From: DATFXM01 sp035315885
GTDB lineage: Bacteria > Acidobacteriota > Blastocatellia > UBA7656
Direction: 5' to 3'
Assembly: GCA_035315885.1 (NCBI GenBank)
Contig: DATFXM010000075.1
Location: forward strand, 1 to 14,988
DNA length: 14,988 nt
Of this stretch, positions 1-7,063 are shown in pieces (position 1 is the first letter of the stretch; each line of letters begins with the position of its first letter). Made by a program: the position numbers and the translations under genes. The notes under the pieces were generated by a model. It saw only the letters and a list, made by a program, of their open reading frames with translations, did no database searches and had not been told where the DNA came from.

Positions 1-1
1 C

Positions 2-205
2 CAGGTCTGGACGGCAATCTCGGTTTACGTCCTTGTGGCGATCATCAAAAAGCGTATTGGAATAAAACAAGACCTCTACACAATTCTACAGGTCTTGAGT
101 CTGACGCTTTTCGAAAAAACGCCCATTTTAAGCCTGTTTGAGAACTATGATGACTACTTTCAAAGAACCAATTCTGCTAACCAGTTAAATCTATGGCAGA
201 TCTAA
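2..205 (+). CDS. IS4-type transposase, C-terminal fragment (5' end outside window)
   Basis: Reading from base 2, an open frame of 67 codons runs to a TAA at 203-205. The peptide starts QVWTAISVYVLVAIIKKRIG and includes LYTILQVLSLTLFEKTP. This matches the C-terminal end of IS4-type DDE transposases of the group whose tails read roughly 'QIW.A...Y.LV.I.KK...', followed by a leucine-rich helix and 'LFEK.P'. The catalytic DDE core would lie upstream of the window, so I cannot say whether the element is intact. The gene converges on nrnA, and its product would cut and rejoin the element's own ends. Family recognition rests on memory of the tail motif, with no search run. Confidence 0.82.
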   Translation, partial: QVWTAISVYVLVAIIKKRIGIKQDLYTILQVLSLTLFEKTPILSLFENYDDYFQRTNSANQLNLWQI

Positions 206-218
206 CCGGACAGTAGTG
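206..218 (+). mobile_element. probable right end of the IS element
   Basis: Directly after the transposase stop comes CCGGACAGTAGTG. Read inward from the right this is CACTACTGTCCGG, which is the kind of short terminal inverted repeat expected at an IS end. It is followed at once by a repeat of very different composition, which supports a junction near 218. The left end is outside the window, so neither the inverted repeat nor a target duplication can be confirmed. Confidence 0.5.
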
Positions 219-256
219 ATTTCAAATCTCAAATTTGAAATTTCAAATCTGAAATT
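219..256. repeat. AT-rich heptamer repeat with 16-bp palindrome
   Basis: Five consecutive 7-bp units (ATTTCAA, ATCTCAA, ATTTGAA, ATTTCAA, ATCTGAA) fill the gap between the IS end and the nrnA stop codon. Units 3 and 4 give the perfect palindrome ATTTGAAATTTCAAAT at 233-248. No gene or clear terminator is visible here. The same unit length of 7 bp recurs in the other repeat clusters of this window, though with a different sequence. Confidence 0.75.
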
Positions 257-257
257 C

Positions 258-1250
258 TTAGGCCGAGACCGGGGTGACGCCCAGGCTCGCCTGCAGAGCC
301 TCGATCACCTGCCGCTTCACATCGCAAAAGTCTCCCTGTATCCGGCAGCCGGCGGCATTCTTGTGCCCCCCGCCTCCAAAAGTCTCGGCAATTCGCGCAA
401 CGTTAGTCTTTCCTTTCGACCTGAGACTGACTCGATATATTCCGGGTGACAGCTCCTTGAAAAACGCAACCGCTTCGACGTCCCCGACCGACAGCGCATG
501 GTTCACGATACCATCCGCGTCTTCCTCCGACGCGTCGGCCTCACTCATCATGTCGCGGTCCATCGTGACCCACGCGACGCGGCCTGACTCATCCCGCTCG
601 ATCCCGGAAAGGACCATCCCCAGCAGTTTGATCCGCGAATATGGATACGAATAGTAGAGCGCCTGAGAAATTCGAGCCGGCTCAACGCCGCGTCTGACAA
701 GCTCCGACGCTATCTTCAAAGTCCGTTCGGTGGTATTTGAAAAATGAAAGCTGCCGGTGTCGGTCAGCAAGGCCGTGTAAATGCATTCGGCGATTTCCTT
801 GGTGACCTCGACTCCAAGCGCCTTCGAGAGATTGTAGATCATCTCCCCAACTGCCGCCGACGTGGAGTCGATCCAGTTGATATCGCCAAACGGTTCGGTA
901 GTCGAGTGGTGATCGATGTTTATTACGAACTGGTTTCTGAGGCTCGGAAGTCCGGGACGATCGACATCGCTGCACTCGATGATAAACGCCGCATCGTAAG
1001 CTCCGGTCAGGTCATCCTGAACGGTGACGAGCTCCGACCCCGGAAGCACCATATAGGCGGGCGGAACCCGGTCGTGAAGCACTACCTCTGCATCTTTACC
1101 CAGTGACTTCAAAATCCAGTAGAGTGCCAGTCCCGAACCCAGCCCGTCGCCATCGGGTCTGATGTGCGACGTAATCATGAAGCAATGTTTCTGTTCAATG
1201 AGCTGTACTACTTGGCTTAACATACCGCGGTCGTAAAGGCGACCAGTCAC
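258..1250 (-). CDS. nrnA: DHH/DHHA1 phosphoesterase, NrnA-type oligoribonuclease/pAp phosphatase
   Basis: NrnA-type enzymes degrade 2-5 nt RNAs to mononucleotides and convert pAp to AMP with Mn2+ in the cytoplasm. The DHH motifs are visible: DGDGLGS at residues 33-39, a second-motif region at 91-98 (IECSDVDR), DHH at 113-115 and TDTGSF at 163-168. A glycine-rich DHHA1 substrate-binding motif, GGGGHKNAAGC, lies at about 292-302. The length of 330 aa is normal. The GTG start at 1250 overlaps the rbfA TGA by 4 nt (GTGA), arguing for translational coupling; an ATG 27 nt downstream (MLSQ...) is the alternative start. It is the last operon gene seen, consistent with the frequent infB-rbfA-nrnA order. 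In many bacteria truB follows, but here the IS end lies immediately downstream. Confidence 0.93.
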   Translation of the reverse strand: MTGRLYDRGMLSQVVQLIEQKHCFMITSHIRPDGDGLGSGLALYWILKSLGKDAEVVLHDRVPPAYMVLPGSELVTVQDDLTGAYDAAFIIECSDVDRPGLPSLRNQFVINIDHHSTTEPFGDINWIDSTSAAVGEMIYNLSKALGVEVTKEIAECIYTALLTDTGSFHFSNTTERTLKIASELVRRGVEPARISQALYYSYPYSRIKLLGMVLSGIERDESGRVAWVTMDRDMMSEADASEEDADGIVNHALSVGDVEAVAFFKELSPGIYRVSLRSKGKTNVARIAETFGGGGHKNAAGCRIQGDFCDVKRQVIEALQASLGVTPVSA

Positions 1251-1696
1251 CGATCGGCTTTCGGCACGTCGGAACCGGGCTCGCCGGGTAGTTCCCGATC
1301 GTTCGCCTTCTTCACCTCCTGGATAAGTAACTCTTCGATTCTTGCAGCCTTCTCATCGGTCTCGTCACGCACAAAATGAAGCTCCGGCGTTCGACGCATC
1401 CTCAGCACCGAACCCAGCTCGTGCCTGATAAAGCCAGCCGCGTGCCGAAGCGCGGCCATCGACTCCTTGACCTCGTCCTCGGTCCCGGAGATTTCGACGT
1501 AGATCTTGGCGTAGCGCAAGTCCGGACTCAACCGGACCTCGCTAACCGTGGCCAGTCCGACTCGGGGGTCTTCGAGTTCGCCCGAGATTATCAGGCTCAC
1601 TTCTTCCTTGATTTGCTCAGCTAATCGCTGGGGCCTTCTCGCACCGGACATTCTCGCACCGGACATTCTCGCACCGGACATACTCGCACCGGACAT
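1247..1696 (-). CDS. rbfA: 30S ribosome-binding factor A with repeat-expanded N-terminus
   Basis: RbfA is a small KH-fold protein that binds 16S rRNA helix 1 during late 30S maturation. Family hallmarks are RRPQRLAEQIKEEVS, GELEDPRVG, the strand LRYAKIYVEI and the helix ending in RHELGSVLRMRRTPELHF. From the ATG at 1696 it has 149 aa, about 20-30 longer than usual. The excess is four tandem MSGA(R/S) units, each beginning with ATG, so four in-frame starts exist (1696, 1681, 1666, 1651). I chose 1696 because GAAGG lies 11 nt upstream; a TTG at 1741 would add a Cys-rich AKAGCCPKAGCC stretch and looks poorly supported. The innermost ATG at 1651 gives the most family-like protein. It sits between infB and nrnA and shares a 4-nt overlap with nrnA. 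Confidence 0.92.
   Translation of the reverse strand: MSGASMSGARMSGARMSGARRPQRLAEQIKEEVSLIISGELEDPRVGLATVSEVRLSPDLRYAKIYVEISGTEDEVKESMAALRHAAGFIRHELGSVLRMRRTPELHFVRDETDEKAARIEELLIQEVKKANDRELPGEPGSDVPKADR
1636..1695 (-). repeat. four 15-bp tandem repeats at the 5' end of rbfA
   Basis: The plus-strand unit TTCTCGCACCGGACA occurs three times exactly (1636-1650, 1651-1665, 1666-1680), then once with one change (1681-1695). On the coding strand each copy supplies a SGAR or SGAS peptide unit and, with the neighbouring base, an ATG. The repeat is in frame, so copy-number change would preserve the reading frame while altering the number of start codons. Confidence 0.95.
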
Positions 1697-1697
1697 A

Positions 1698-1729
1698 CAA
1701 CAGCCAGCCTTCGGGCAACAGCCAGCCTT
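1698..1729 (-). repeat. 18-bp direct repeat upstream of the rbfA starts
   Basis: CAACAGCCAGCCTT occurs at 1698-1711 and again at 1716-1729, an 18-bp period. On the coding strand the copy proximal to rbfA carries GAAGG, the best Shine-Dalgarno candidate for the ATG at 1696. This duplication therefore also affects the initiation region. Confidence 0.85.
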
Positions 1730-1814
1730 AGCGGTCGTCAAATTAAACTGGAAATCCTAACCTGTAAGCACCGAAGTTGCAACCAACCGTGCCTTAGGCA
1801 GGCAGTCGCCTTCT

Positions 1815-4439
1815 CTACAGCGTGGTAGGGGCCACCTCTTCAGTCATGTAAGCTTCGATTACATCGCCGGCTTTTATGTCCTGAAACCGTTCGATCGAGA
1901 TACCGCACTCGAACCCCTGTTTCACTTCGCTTACATCCTCCTTGAACCGCCTCAGGGAATCGATCTTGCCCTCAAACACAACTACGTTGTCCCGAAGAAC
2001 CCGCGCGGTCGTGCGCCGAATCGATCCATCGACGATATAGCAGCCGGCAACTTGTCCCACCCTCGGCACTCTGAAAATCTGCCGAACCTCCGCGTGACCT
2101 GTAATAACCTCGCGCTTCTGGGCGTCAAGAAGGCCCAGCATCGCGTTCCGAATCTCCTCTTCGATCTTGTAAATCACCGTGTGCAGCCGCACGTCTACGT
2201 GCTCGGCTTCGGCGATCTCCCGGGCCCGCGTTTCAGGTCGCACGTTGAAACCGATGATCACCGCCGCGCGATTCATGTCGTTTGACGACGCCGCCGCCAA
2301 CATCACGTCCGACTCGGTGATCGCGCCTACTCCCGAACGGATGATCCTTATCTTCACTCGTTCGGTGGAAAGCTTGTTAAGCGCATCGCGCACTGCCTCG
2401 ACCGAACCCTGCACGTCGCCCTTGAGAATCACCAGCAGTTCCTTGACCTGATTCTTATCCGAGAACAGTTGCTCCAGACCGCGTGCCGATGTCCTTGCGA
2501 TGGCCGCTTGTCTGGCCTGCATCTGCCGCTGCGTCGCGATATGCTGAGCCTGAGTCGGATCCTGAACAACCTGAAACTGGTCGCCCGCGCTTGGAACGCC
2601 CTGCAGCCCAAGCACCTCGACCGGAGTCGATGGTCCCACTTCGGAAATCGGACGTCCGCGGTCGTCAAACATCGCCCGGACGCGGCCAAAGATCTGACCG
2701 GCGATAAACGGTTCGCCTATTCTCATCGTGCCCTGCTGGATCAACACCGTTGCTACCGCGCCGCGGCCTCTGTCCAGCTTGGCTTCGAGCACAACACCAG
2801 ATGGCAACCGCTCGTTGTTGGCTTTCAACTCGAGCAAGTCGCTGCTGAGGATGATCATCTCTAGCAGCGAATCCAGGTTCTGCTGCTTCTTTGCCGAAAC
2901 CTCCACCATCACCGTGTCGCCACCCCAACCGTCCCAGAGCAGTCCTCGATCAGAAAGCTCCTGCTTGACTCGATCCGGGTTCGCCTCGGGCTTATCAATC
3001 TTATTGATAGCGACAATGATCGGCACTTCCGCCGCGCGAGCGTGATCTATGGCCTCTATCGTTTGAGGCATGACGCCGTCGTCGGCAGCCACCACCAGTA
3101 CCACGATATCGGTCACTCTCGCTCCGCGTGCTCTCATCATCGTAAACGCTTCGTGACCGGGTGTATCCAGGAATACGATCCGGCGGAGCCGCTCCGGATC
3201 ATCCGGGTCTGCTACATCGACCGAGTAAGCCCCGATATGCTGGGTGATTCCGCCAGCCTCGCCTTCGGCGACACTCGTTTTGCGAATCCCGTCGAGCAAA
3301 GAGGTCTTGCCATGGTCGACGTGACCCATGACCGTGACCACCGGAGCACGTGGCACGAGCTCTTCTTCTCCGGATTCGATGATCTTTTCTTCCTCGGCTT
3401 CCGCAATCATGTCTTCGAACGGGGCGAAGCTGATGTCGTAACCGAATTCCTTGCCGATCTCGGTGGCGATGTCCTGGTTCAGGGTCTGGTTTATCGTTGC
3501 CATCACCCCGCGTTGGAGCAGGAGTTGAACGACATCCTTGGCTTTCACTTCAAGGCGTTCTGCGAAGTCTTTGAGGGTAGTCCCCTCCACGAGTTTGATC
3601 GGCTTGAACTCGGTGAAGACCGGCTTTGCCTTAGGCGGTATGAACCCGGAGCCTCTTGTGTGACGCGGCGAATCGACGTGCTTCCCTTCTTCGTGTCCAC
3701 CTTCACCCGGGCCGCGTTTGCCACGCCTGGTGCGTTTTCGCGGGCGGCCGGTGTCCTGTGGGATGTAGGTGGTGCGCGAAGGCGGCTTTGGAGCAGTCGT
3801 ATCGGTTGTCGCCGCGGCAGTAGTAGCTACTGCCTCGGGTCTGCGGCCTGGTACGTTGACTCGCGCAGGCGGCGGCGCGGGCTCCGGCATCGACACGCCG
3901 GGTCTGGGCCTCAGGACTCGCACCTGCGGCCCGCTTGGTGCTGACGCCGGTGGAGGCGCAGGTTCTGCTATTGGGCCAGGCTCGGGTGCCGGGGCAGCGA
4001 CTGAGACCTTGGGCTGCTGCGGCGTTGGTGAAGGAGGTGGCGGCGGCGCCGCCTTGAGTACTCGAATTCGCGGTCGAGCGGATTCGGGCTCGGCAGAGAG
4101 CGGTTCGCGTGGCGCTTCGACCGGCGCGGAGTGGGGCGGAGCTGCGGCCACTTCGACGTGCTCGGCCGGCTCAAGCAGTTCGCCGGTTGACGGGTGCTCA
4201 ATCGGTCTGGCGTGCTTGACCAGTCGCGGGCCGTGTTGAGGCGCGGCTTTCTTGGGGAAGTACTTCGTGCGAATGCGATCGGCGACATCCGCCGGCAACG
4301 TATTCGAGGGTACGTTCACGTCTACGCCTTCCCGCCGTGCGTCCTCGATAACTCGCTTGTTATCGAGTTTGAGTTCCTTCGCCAGGTCGTAGATCCTGAT
4401 TTTGTTTCCTGTGTTCGACATACCGAATTGCGATTCCAC
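1815..4439 (-). CDS. infB: translation initiation factor IF-2
   Basis: IF-2 is the GTPase that places fMet-tRNA on the 30S subunit and promotes subunit joining. Domains in order: an IF2-N helical module (residues about 13-60, IRIYDLAKEL), a Pro/Ala-rich linker (about 75-240), a basic stretch (RPRKRTRRGKRG), a second IF2-N module (about 280-340), then the G domain. The G domain has GHVDHGKT at 372-379, DTPGHEAF from D425 and NKID at 479-482; domains II, III and the C-terminal fMet-tRNA-binding domain follow. At 874 aa it is full length. The GTG at 4439 has an AAGG-type ribosome site about 10 nt upstream. The ATG at 4421 gives the more family-like MSNTGNKIRIYDL start but lacks a clear ribosome site. 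It lies 33 nt after nusA; no ylxR-type gene separates the two. Confidence 0.97.
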   Translation of the reverse strand: MESQFGMSNTGNKIRIYDLAKELKLDNKRVIEDARREGVDVNVPSNTLPADVADRIRTKYFPKKAAPQHGPRLVKHARPIEHPSTGELLEPAEHVEVAAAPPHSAPVEAPREPLSAEPESARPRIRVLKAAPPPPPSPTPQQPKVSVAAPAPEPGPIAEPAPPPASAPSGPQVRVLRPRPGVSMPEPAPPPARVNVPGRRPEAVATTAAATTDTTAPKPPSRTTYIPQDTGRPRKRTRRGKRGPGEGGHEEGKHVDSPRHTRGSGFIPPKAKPVFTEFKPIKLVEGTTLKDFAERLEVKAKDVVQLLLQRGVMATINQTLNQDIATEIGKEFGYDISFAPFEDMIAEAEEEKIIESGEEELVPRAPVVTVMGHVDHGKTSLLDGIRKTSVAEGEAGGITQHIGAYSVDVADPDDPERLRRIVFLDTPGHEAFTMMRARGARVTDIVVLVVAADDGVMPQTIEAIDHARAAEVPIIVAINKIDKPEANPDRVKQELSDRGLLWDGWGGDTVMVEVSAKKQQNLDSLLEMIILSSDLLELKANNERLPSGVVLEAKLDRGRGAVATVLIQQGTMRIGEPFIAGQIFGRVRAMFDDRGRPISEVGPSTPVEVLGLQGVPSAGDQFQVVQDPTQAQHIATQRQMQARQAAIARTSARGLEQLFSDKNQVKELLVILKGDVQGSVEAVRDALNKLSTERVKIRIIRSGVGAITESDVMLAAASSNDMNRAAVIIGFNVRPETRAREIAEAEHVDVRLHTVIYKIEEEIRNAMLGLLDAQKREVITGHAEVRQIFRVPRVGQVAGCYIVDGSIRRTTARVLRDNVVVFEGKIDSLRRFKEDVSEVKQGFECGISIERFQDIKAGDVIEAYMTEEVAPTTL

Positions 4440-4472
4440 GAAACAACCGCCTTTGCTGCTTTGGGGGCGCGA

Positions 4473-6191
4473 CTACTCGACATCTCTGTGTTCAGTCGTT
4501 GTATCCGCGCCAGTATTGTTGTGGGCATGTTCGCTGCGCTCGACGTCCTGCTTGCTTCCCCCTGCTTCGCCGTGTGCCTCAGCCTGTGCAGAAGCCATCG
4601 ATTGCTCGATGTCGGCACCAGCCCCCTGCGTGAGCGCCGCGTCCGGCGAGACAGCGCCTCCGAGAGACGCTTCTTCGATTTCCGCCTCTTCGGCTTCGCC
4701 GTGTTCGGGCTCAGCCGCCGCTTCGGAAACAGTCTCGGTCGGTTGAATGACTTCGTCCGGTTCCGCGGTTGCTTCTACGGTTGCGTCTTCTTCGACTACT
4801 GCTTCCTCTACTATTTGCGCCTCGGAACTGAGAACAGCTTCTTCGGTGTCTTCTGAAGCCCCGTCGTGCACCGCGGCGGCAGCCATTTCGGCTGCGCGCG
4901 CCTCACGCATTTGCTTCTGGGCTCTCAGCCGATGAGCACGATCGATGATCTCATTGGCCTGATCGAGGCTGATATCGATGGCGTCTACGAGTTCGTCGAC
5001 TGTGACTGCAGCCAATTGTTCTATAGTTTCAATTCCCCGATCTTTCAGCCGTTCGGCGGTGATCTGGTCCAGGGCGAGGCTTTCGCGAATATCGGTGAGG
5101 GTCGCTTCGCCGCCAGCCATGACCGCTTCGAGTTGAGCGGCGGCTGCGCGCGCGGCTTCTTCAGCGCTTCGGATATCGATATGCCAGCCTACGAGCTTGG
5201 CGGCCAGGCGGACGTTCTGGCCCTTCTTTCCGATGGCCAGTGAGAGCTGGTCTTCGGGCACGGTGATTGTGAGCTTCTTGTCCTCGAAGCTGTTGATTTC
5301 GACCTTCGATACCTTGGCCGGCGAGAGTGCGTTAGCGGCGAACACCGCCGGGTCCTCGCTCCACTCGATGATGTCGATTCGCTCCCCGCGAAGCTCGCGA
5401 ATGATCGCCTGCACGCGGGATCCTTTCATTCCGACGCACGCGCCCACCGGGTCGACGTCGCGTTCCGTGGAGATGACTGCGATCTTGGCGCGGTCGCCGG
5501 GTTCACGAACAGCCGCCCGGATCTGGACGGTGCCGTCGTAGATTTCCGGCACTTCCATTTCGAACAAGCGCTTGAGCAATTCCGGCGACGTTCTGGAGAC
5601 TTCGACCTGCGGGCCCTTGGCCTCCTTCGACACGGAGTTGATCACCACGCGGATGCGCTCGCCCTGGCTGAAAGTTTCGGCGCGGGACTGTTGGGTCCTG
5701 GGCAGGACTGCTTCGATTTTTCCGAGATCGACGATGATCCTGCCTCCCTCAAAGCGCTTAACGAAGCCGTGCACGAGCTCCCCGACTCTGTCGATGTACT
5801 CGAAATAGACGTTATTGCGCTCGGCTTCGCGGACCTTTTGAAAAATGATTTGCTTGGCGGTTTGAGCGGCTATTCGGCCGAGTTCCTCTTTGGGCATGGG
5901 GAACTCGAGCTGGTCGCCTACTTCGGCGCCTTCGACCCCCATTTCTTCGACTTCGGCGAGTGTAATTTCGGTGGCGGGGTCCTGCACCAGCTCGACGACG
6001 GTCATCAACGCGAACAGGTCGATATCTCCGGTTTGTTGATCGTAGCGGGCGCGGAGTTCCTGGCCCGACTTGAACTGCTTTCGCGCGGCGGTCACCACGG
6101 CGTCTTCGATAGCCGAGATGATCACCTGTGGGTCAATTCCTTTTTCTCGACTCAGTATATCAATCGTTTGAGCGATTGGACTGGTTGACAT
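4473..6191 (-). CDS. nusA: transcription termination/antitermination factor NusA with acidic tail
   Basis: NusA binds RNA polymerase and nascent RNA and modulates pausing, termination and antitermination. Visible parts are the N-terminal polymerase-binding domain (residues 1-125), an S1 domain (about 136-200, VHGFVKRFEGGRIIVDL), KH1 (VGACVGMKGSRVQAI, 249-263) and KH2 (LSLAIGKKGQNVRLAAKLVG, 316-335). A helix-hairpin-helix-like repeat (about 365-420) follows, then a strongly acidic, Ala/Glu/Thr-rich, probably disordered tail (about 441-572). Core NusA plus one C-terminal repeat is about 420-440 aa, so the roughly 130-residue tail is extra. The ATG at 6191 is preceded by AAGGG with 8 nt spacing. 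It starts 24 nt after rimP and 33 nt before infB, so it is an operon member. Confidence 0.97.
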   Translation of the reverse strand: MSTSPIAQTIDILSREKGIDPQVIISAIEDAVVTAARKQFKSGQELRARYDQQTGDIDLFALMTVVELVQDPATEITLAEVEEMGVEGAEVGDQLEFPMPKEELGRIAAQTAKQIIFQKVREAERNNVYFEYIDRVGELVHGFVKRFEGGRIIVDLGKIEAVLPRTQQSRAETFSQGERIRVVINSVSKEAKGPQVEVSRTSPELLKRLFEMEVPEIYDGTVQIRAAVREPGDRAKIAVISTERDVDPVGACVGMKGSRVQAIIRELRGERIDIIEWSEDPAVFAANALSPAKVSKVEINSFEDKKLTITVPEDQLSLAIGKKGQNVRLAAKLVGWHIDIRSAEEAARAAAAQLEAVMAGGEATLTDIRESLALDQITAERLKDRGIETIEQLAAVTVDELVDAIDISLDQANEIIDRAHRLRAQKQMREARAAEMAAAAVHDGASEDTEEAVLSSEAQIVEEAVVEEDATVEATAEPDEVIQPTETVSEAAAEPEHGEAEEAEIEEASLGGAVSPDAALTQGAGADIEQSMASAQAEAHGEAGGSKQDVERSEHAHNNTGADTTTEHRDVE

Positions 6192-6215
6192 AGCTCCGTC
6201 CCTTTTTCAGTGCTG

Positions 6216-6677
6216 CTAGAACTCGTATTCGATATTTGCCTTAACGATTTTCTCGTAAGGTATTTCAATCATGCCCACGCCGTCCGCTTCGAGGGCGACG
6301 TTTCCATCTGCAAACCCGGCCAGTCTCCCACGGAAATTGCGCTGGCCATTGATCGGTTCGGCGATTCTGAGCCGGAGCCGCTGACCTGCAAACCGCTCGT
6401 AATCCGCCGGCTTATAAAGCCCGCGTTCGATTCCCGGCGAGGAAACCTCAAGAGTGTAGCTTCCCGGGATCAGATCCTCGAGATCGAGCGAAGCCCCTAT
6501 CCGGTTGCTGACGGTCTCGCAATCGCCGTGGTTCACGCCTCCGGGTTTATCGATGAACACCCTCAAAACCAACTTGTTTCGGGGCCCCACCGCTTCCCAG
6601 TGAACTAGCTCGAGACCCTCACCCTCAATCGCTCGTGCGAGGATTCGTTCGATAGCCTCGCGGTTCAGGCCGTGCAT
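6216..6677 (-). CDS. rimP: ribosome maturation factor RimP
   Basis: RimP assists early assembly of the 30S subunit around protein S12. The 153-aa length is typical. The N-terminal alpha/beta domain contains LELVHWEAVGPRNKLVLRVF and IDKPGGVNHGDCETVS, where the family usually has 'IDkpgGitldDC...vS'. The signature YTLEVSSPGIERGLYK corresponds to the usual 'LEVSSPGldRpL'. A C-terminal SH3-like barrel (about residues 90-153) ends in IPYEKIVKANIEYEF. The ATG at 6677 is preceded by only a weak ribosome site (TTGGTAATAA). As first gene of the operon it lies just behind a promoter and a terminator-like leader hairpin. This agrees with the rimP-nusA-infB order common in bacteria. Confidence 0.96.
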   Translation of the reverse strand: MHGLNREAIERILARAIEGEGLELVHWEAVGPRNKLVLRVFIDKPGGVNHGDCETVSNRIGASLDLEDLIPGSYTLEVSSPGIERGLYKPADYERFAGQRLRLRIAEPINGQRNFRGRLAGFADGNVALEADGVGMIEIPYEKIVKANIEYEF

Positions 6678-6688
6678 TTATTACCAAG

Positions 6689-6711
6689 AAAAAAAGTGGG
6701 CCAAGCCCACT
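6689..6711 (-). terminator. intrinsic-terminator-like hairpin in the rimP leader
   Basis: On the minus strand AGTGGGC, a TTG loop and GCCCACT form a perfect 7-bp stem (6695-6701 with 6705-6711). It is followed by seven T residues (6695 down to 6689) just 11 nt before the rimP ATG. This is a classic intrinsic-terminator arrangement placed inside a leader, so it probably acts as an attenuator for the whole operon. NusA, encoded in the operon, is a natural candidate modulator; that link is inference. Confidence 0.8.
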
Positions 6712-6727
6712 CTTCAGCAAGCCAGTA

Positions 6728-6756
6728 ATAATACCCGCCCGGTCTGGAAATGACAA
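6728..6756 (-). promoter_or_regulatory. sigma70-type promoter of the rimP-nusA-infB-rbfA-nrnA operon
   Basis: On the minus strand TTGTCA (6751-6756) is separated by exactly 17 nt from TATTAT (6728-6733). Each hexamer differs from consensus by one base. The predicted start near 6720 would put the leader hairpin almost at the 5' end of an mRNA with a leader of only about 44 nt. Confidence 0.78.
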
Positions 6757-6778
6757 GTATGCTTAAGGGTTGGCGATA

Positions 6779-6911
6779 ACTTAAGTTCTGAGTTCTGAGT
6801 CCTGAGTCTCGAACCACTTAAGTTCTGAGTTCTGAGTCCTGAGTCTCGGACTCTGAGCCGAGAGTGGGTTTTCGGTACTCCGAACTCAGAACTCAGAACT
6901 CCGAACTTAAG
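6779..6911. repeat. heptamer-repeat palindrome between divergent promoters
   Basis: A 33-bp sequence rich in CTGAGTN heptamers is exactly duplicated at 6779-6811 and 6816-6848. An inverted, slightly diverged copy lies at 6877-6911. All three copies carry CTTAAG at their outer end. Between them a small hairpin (CTCGG at 6845-6849 with CCGAG at 6858-6862) is seen. The element lies between the leftward rimP promoter and the rightward promoter at 6966-6994 and contains no plausible gene. Confidence 0.88.
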
Positions 6912-6917
6912 TCGGGG

Positions 6918-6928
6918 GTAACGGTTAC
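6918..6928. promoter_or_regulatory. palindrome, possible operator upstream of the GAF-like gene
   Basis: GTAAC-G-GTTAC is a perfect interrupted palindrome 37 nt upstream of the -35 hexamer at 6966. It resembles GTCAC-G-GTGAC at 9839-9849, which sits similarly upstream of another promoter; the two differ only by one symmetric base-pair swap. No regulator is assigned. Confidence 0.35.
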
Positions 6929-6965
6929 GAACCCAAGAGCGGAAACCACTCCAAAAACGTATTTA

Positions 6966-6994
6966 TTGACAAGCCATAACCCGTGCGGGATAAT
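6966..6994 (+). promoter_or_regulatory. sigma70-type promoter of the GAF-like gene
   Basis: A perfect TTGACA (6966-6971) and GATAAT (6989-6994) are spaced by 17 nt. The predicted transcription start is near 7001, giving an untranslated leader of about 62 nt. The spacer contains CCCGTGCGGG (6980-6989), a small palindrome that touches the -10 box. Confidence 0.82.
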
Positions 6995-7052
6995 CGGTCT
7001 CGCAAATTCTCAAGCCCTTAAAAGTCCCCGCGCGTTACCATTCATTGACAGT

Positions 7053-7059
7053 GGGAGGA
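7053..7059 (+). promoter_or_regulatory. strong ribosome binding site deciding the GTG start
   Basis: GGGAGGA at 7053-7059, inside GTGGGAGGAG, is nearly a full anti-Shine-Dalgarno match and lies 4 nt before the GTG at 7064. It is the strongest such site in the window and fixes the non-ATG start of the GAF-like gene. Confidence 0.8.
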
Positions 7060-7063
7060 GCAA

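Noticed and set aside
1742..1814. Possible small gene or terminator between infB and rbfA
   Set aside because: The gap has no credible start with ribosome site and no stable stem with a T tract.
3042..3944. A 300-codon open frame opposite infB
   Set aside because: It lies wholly antisense to well-conserved IF-2 coding sequence and has no recognisable domain; GC-rich codon use creates it.
7045..7050. A second perfect TTGACA just upstream of the GAF-like gene
   Set aside because: A -10 box at normal spacing would fall inside the coding sequence near 7068 and none is present; the site at 6966-6994 is better.
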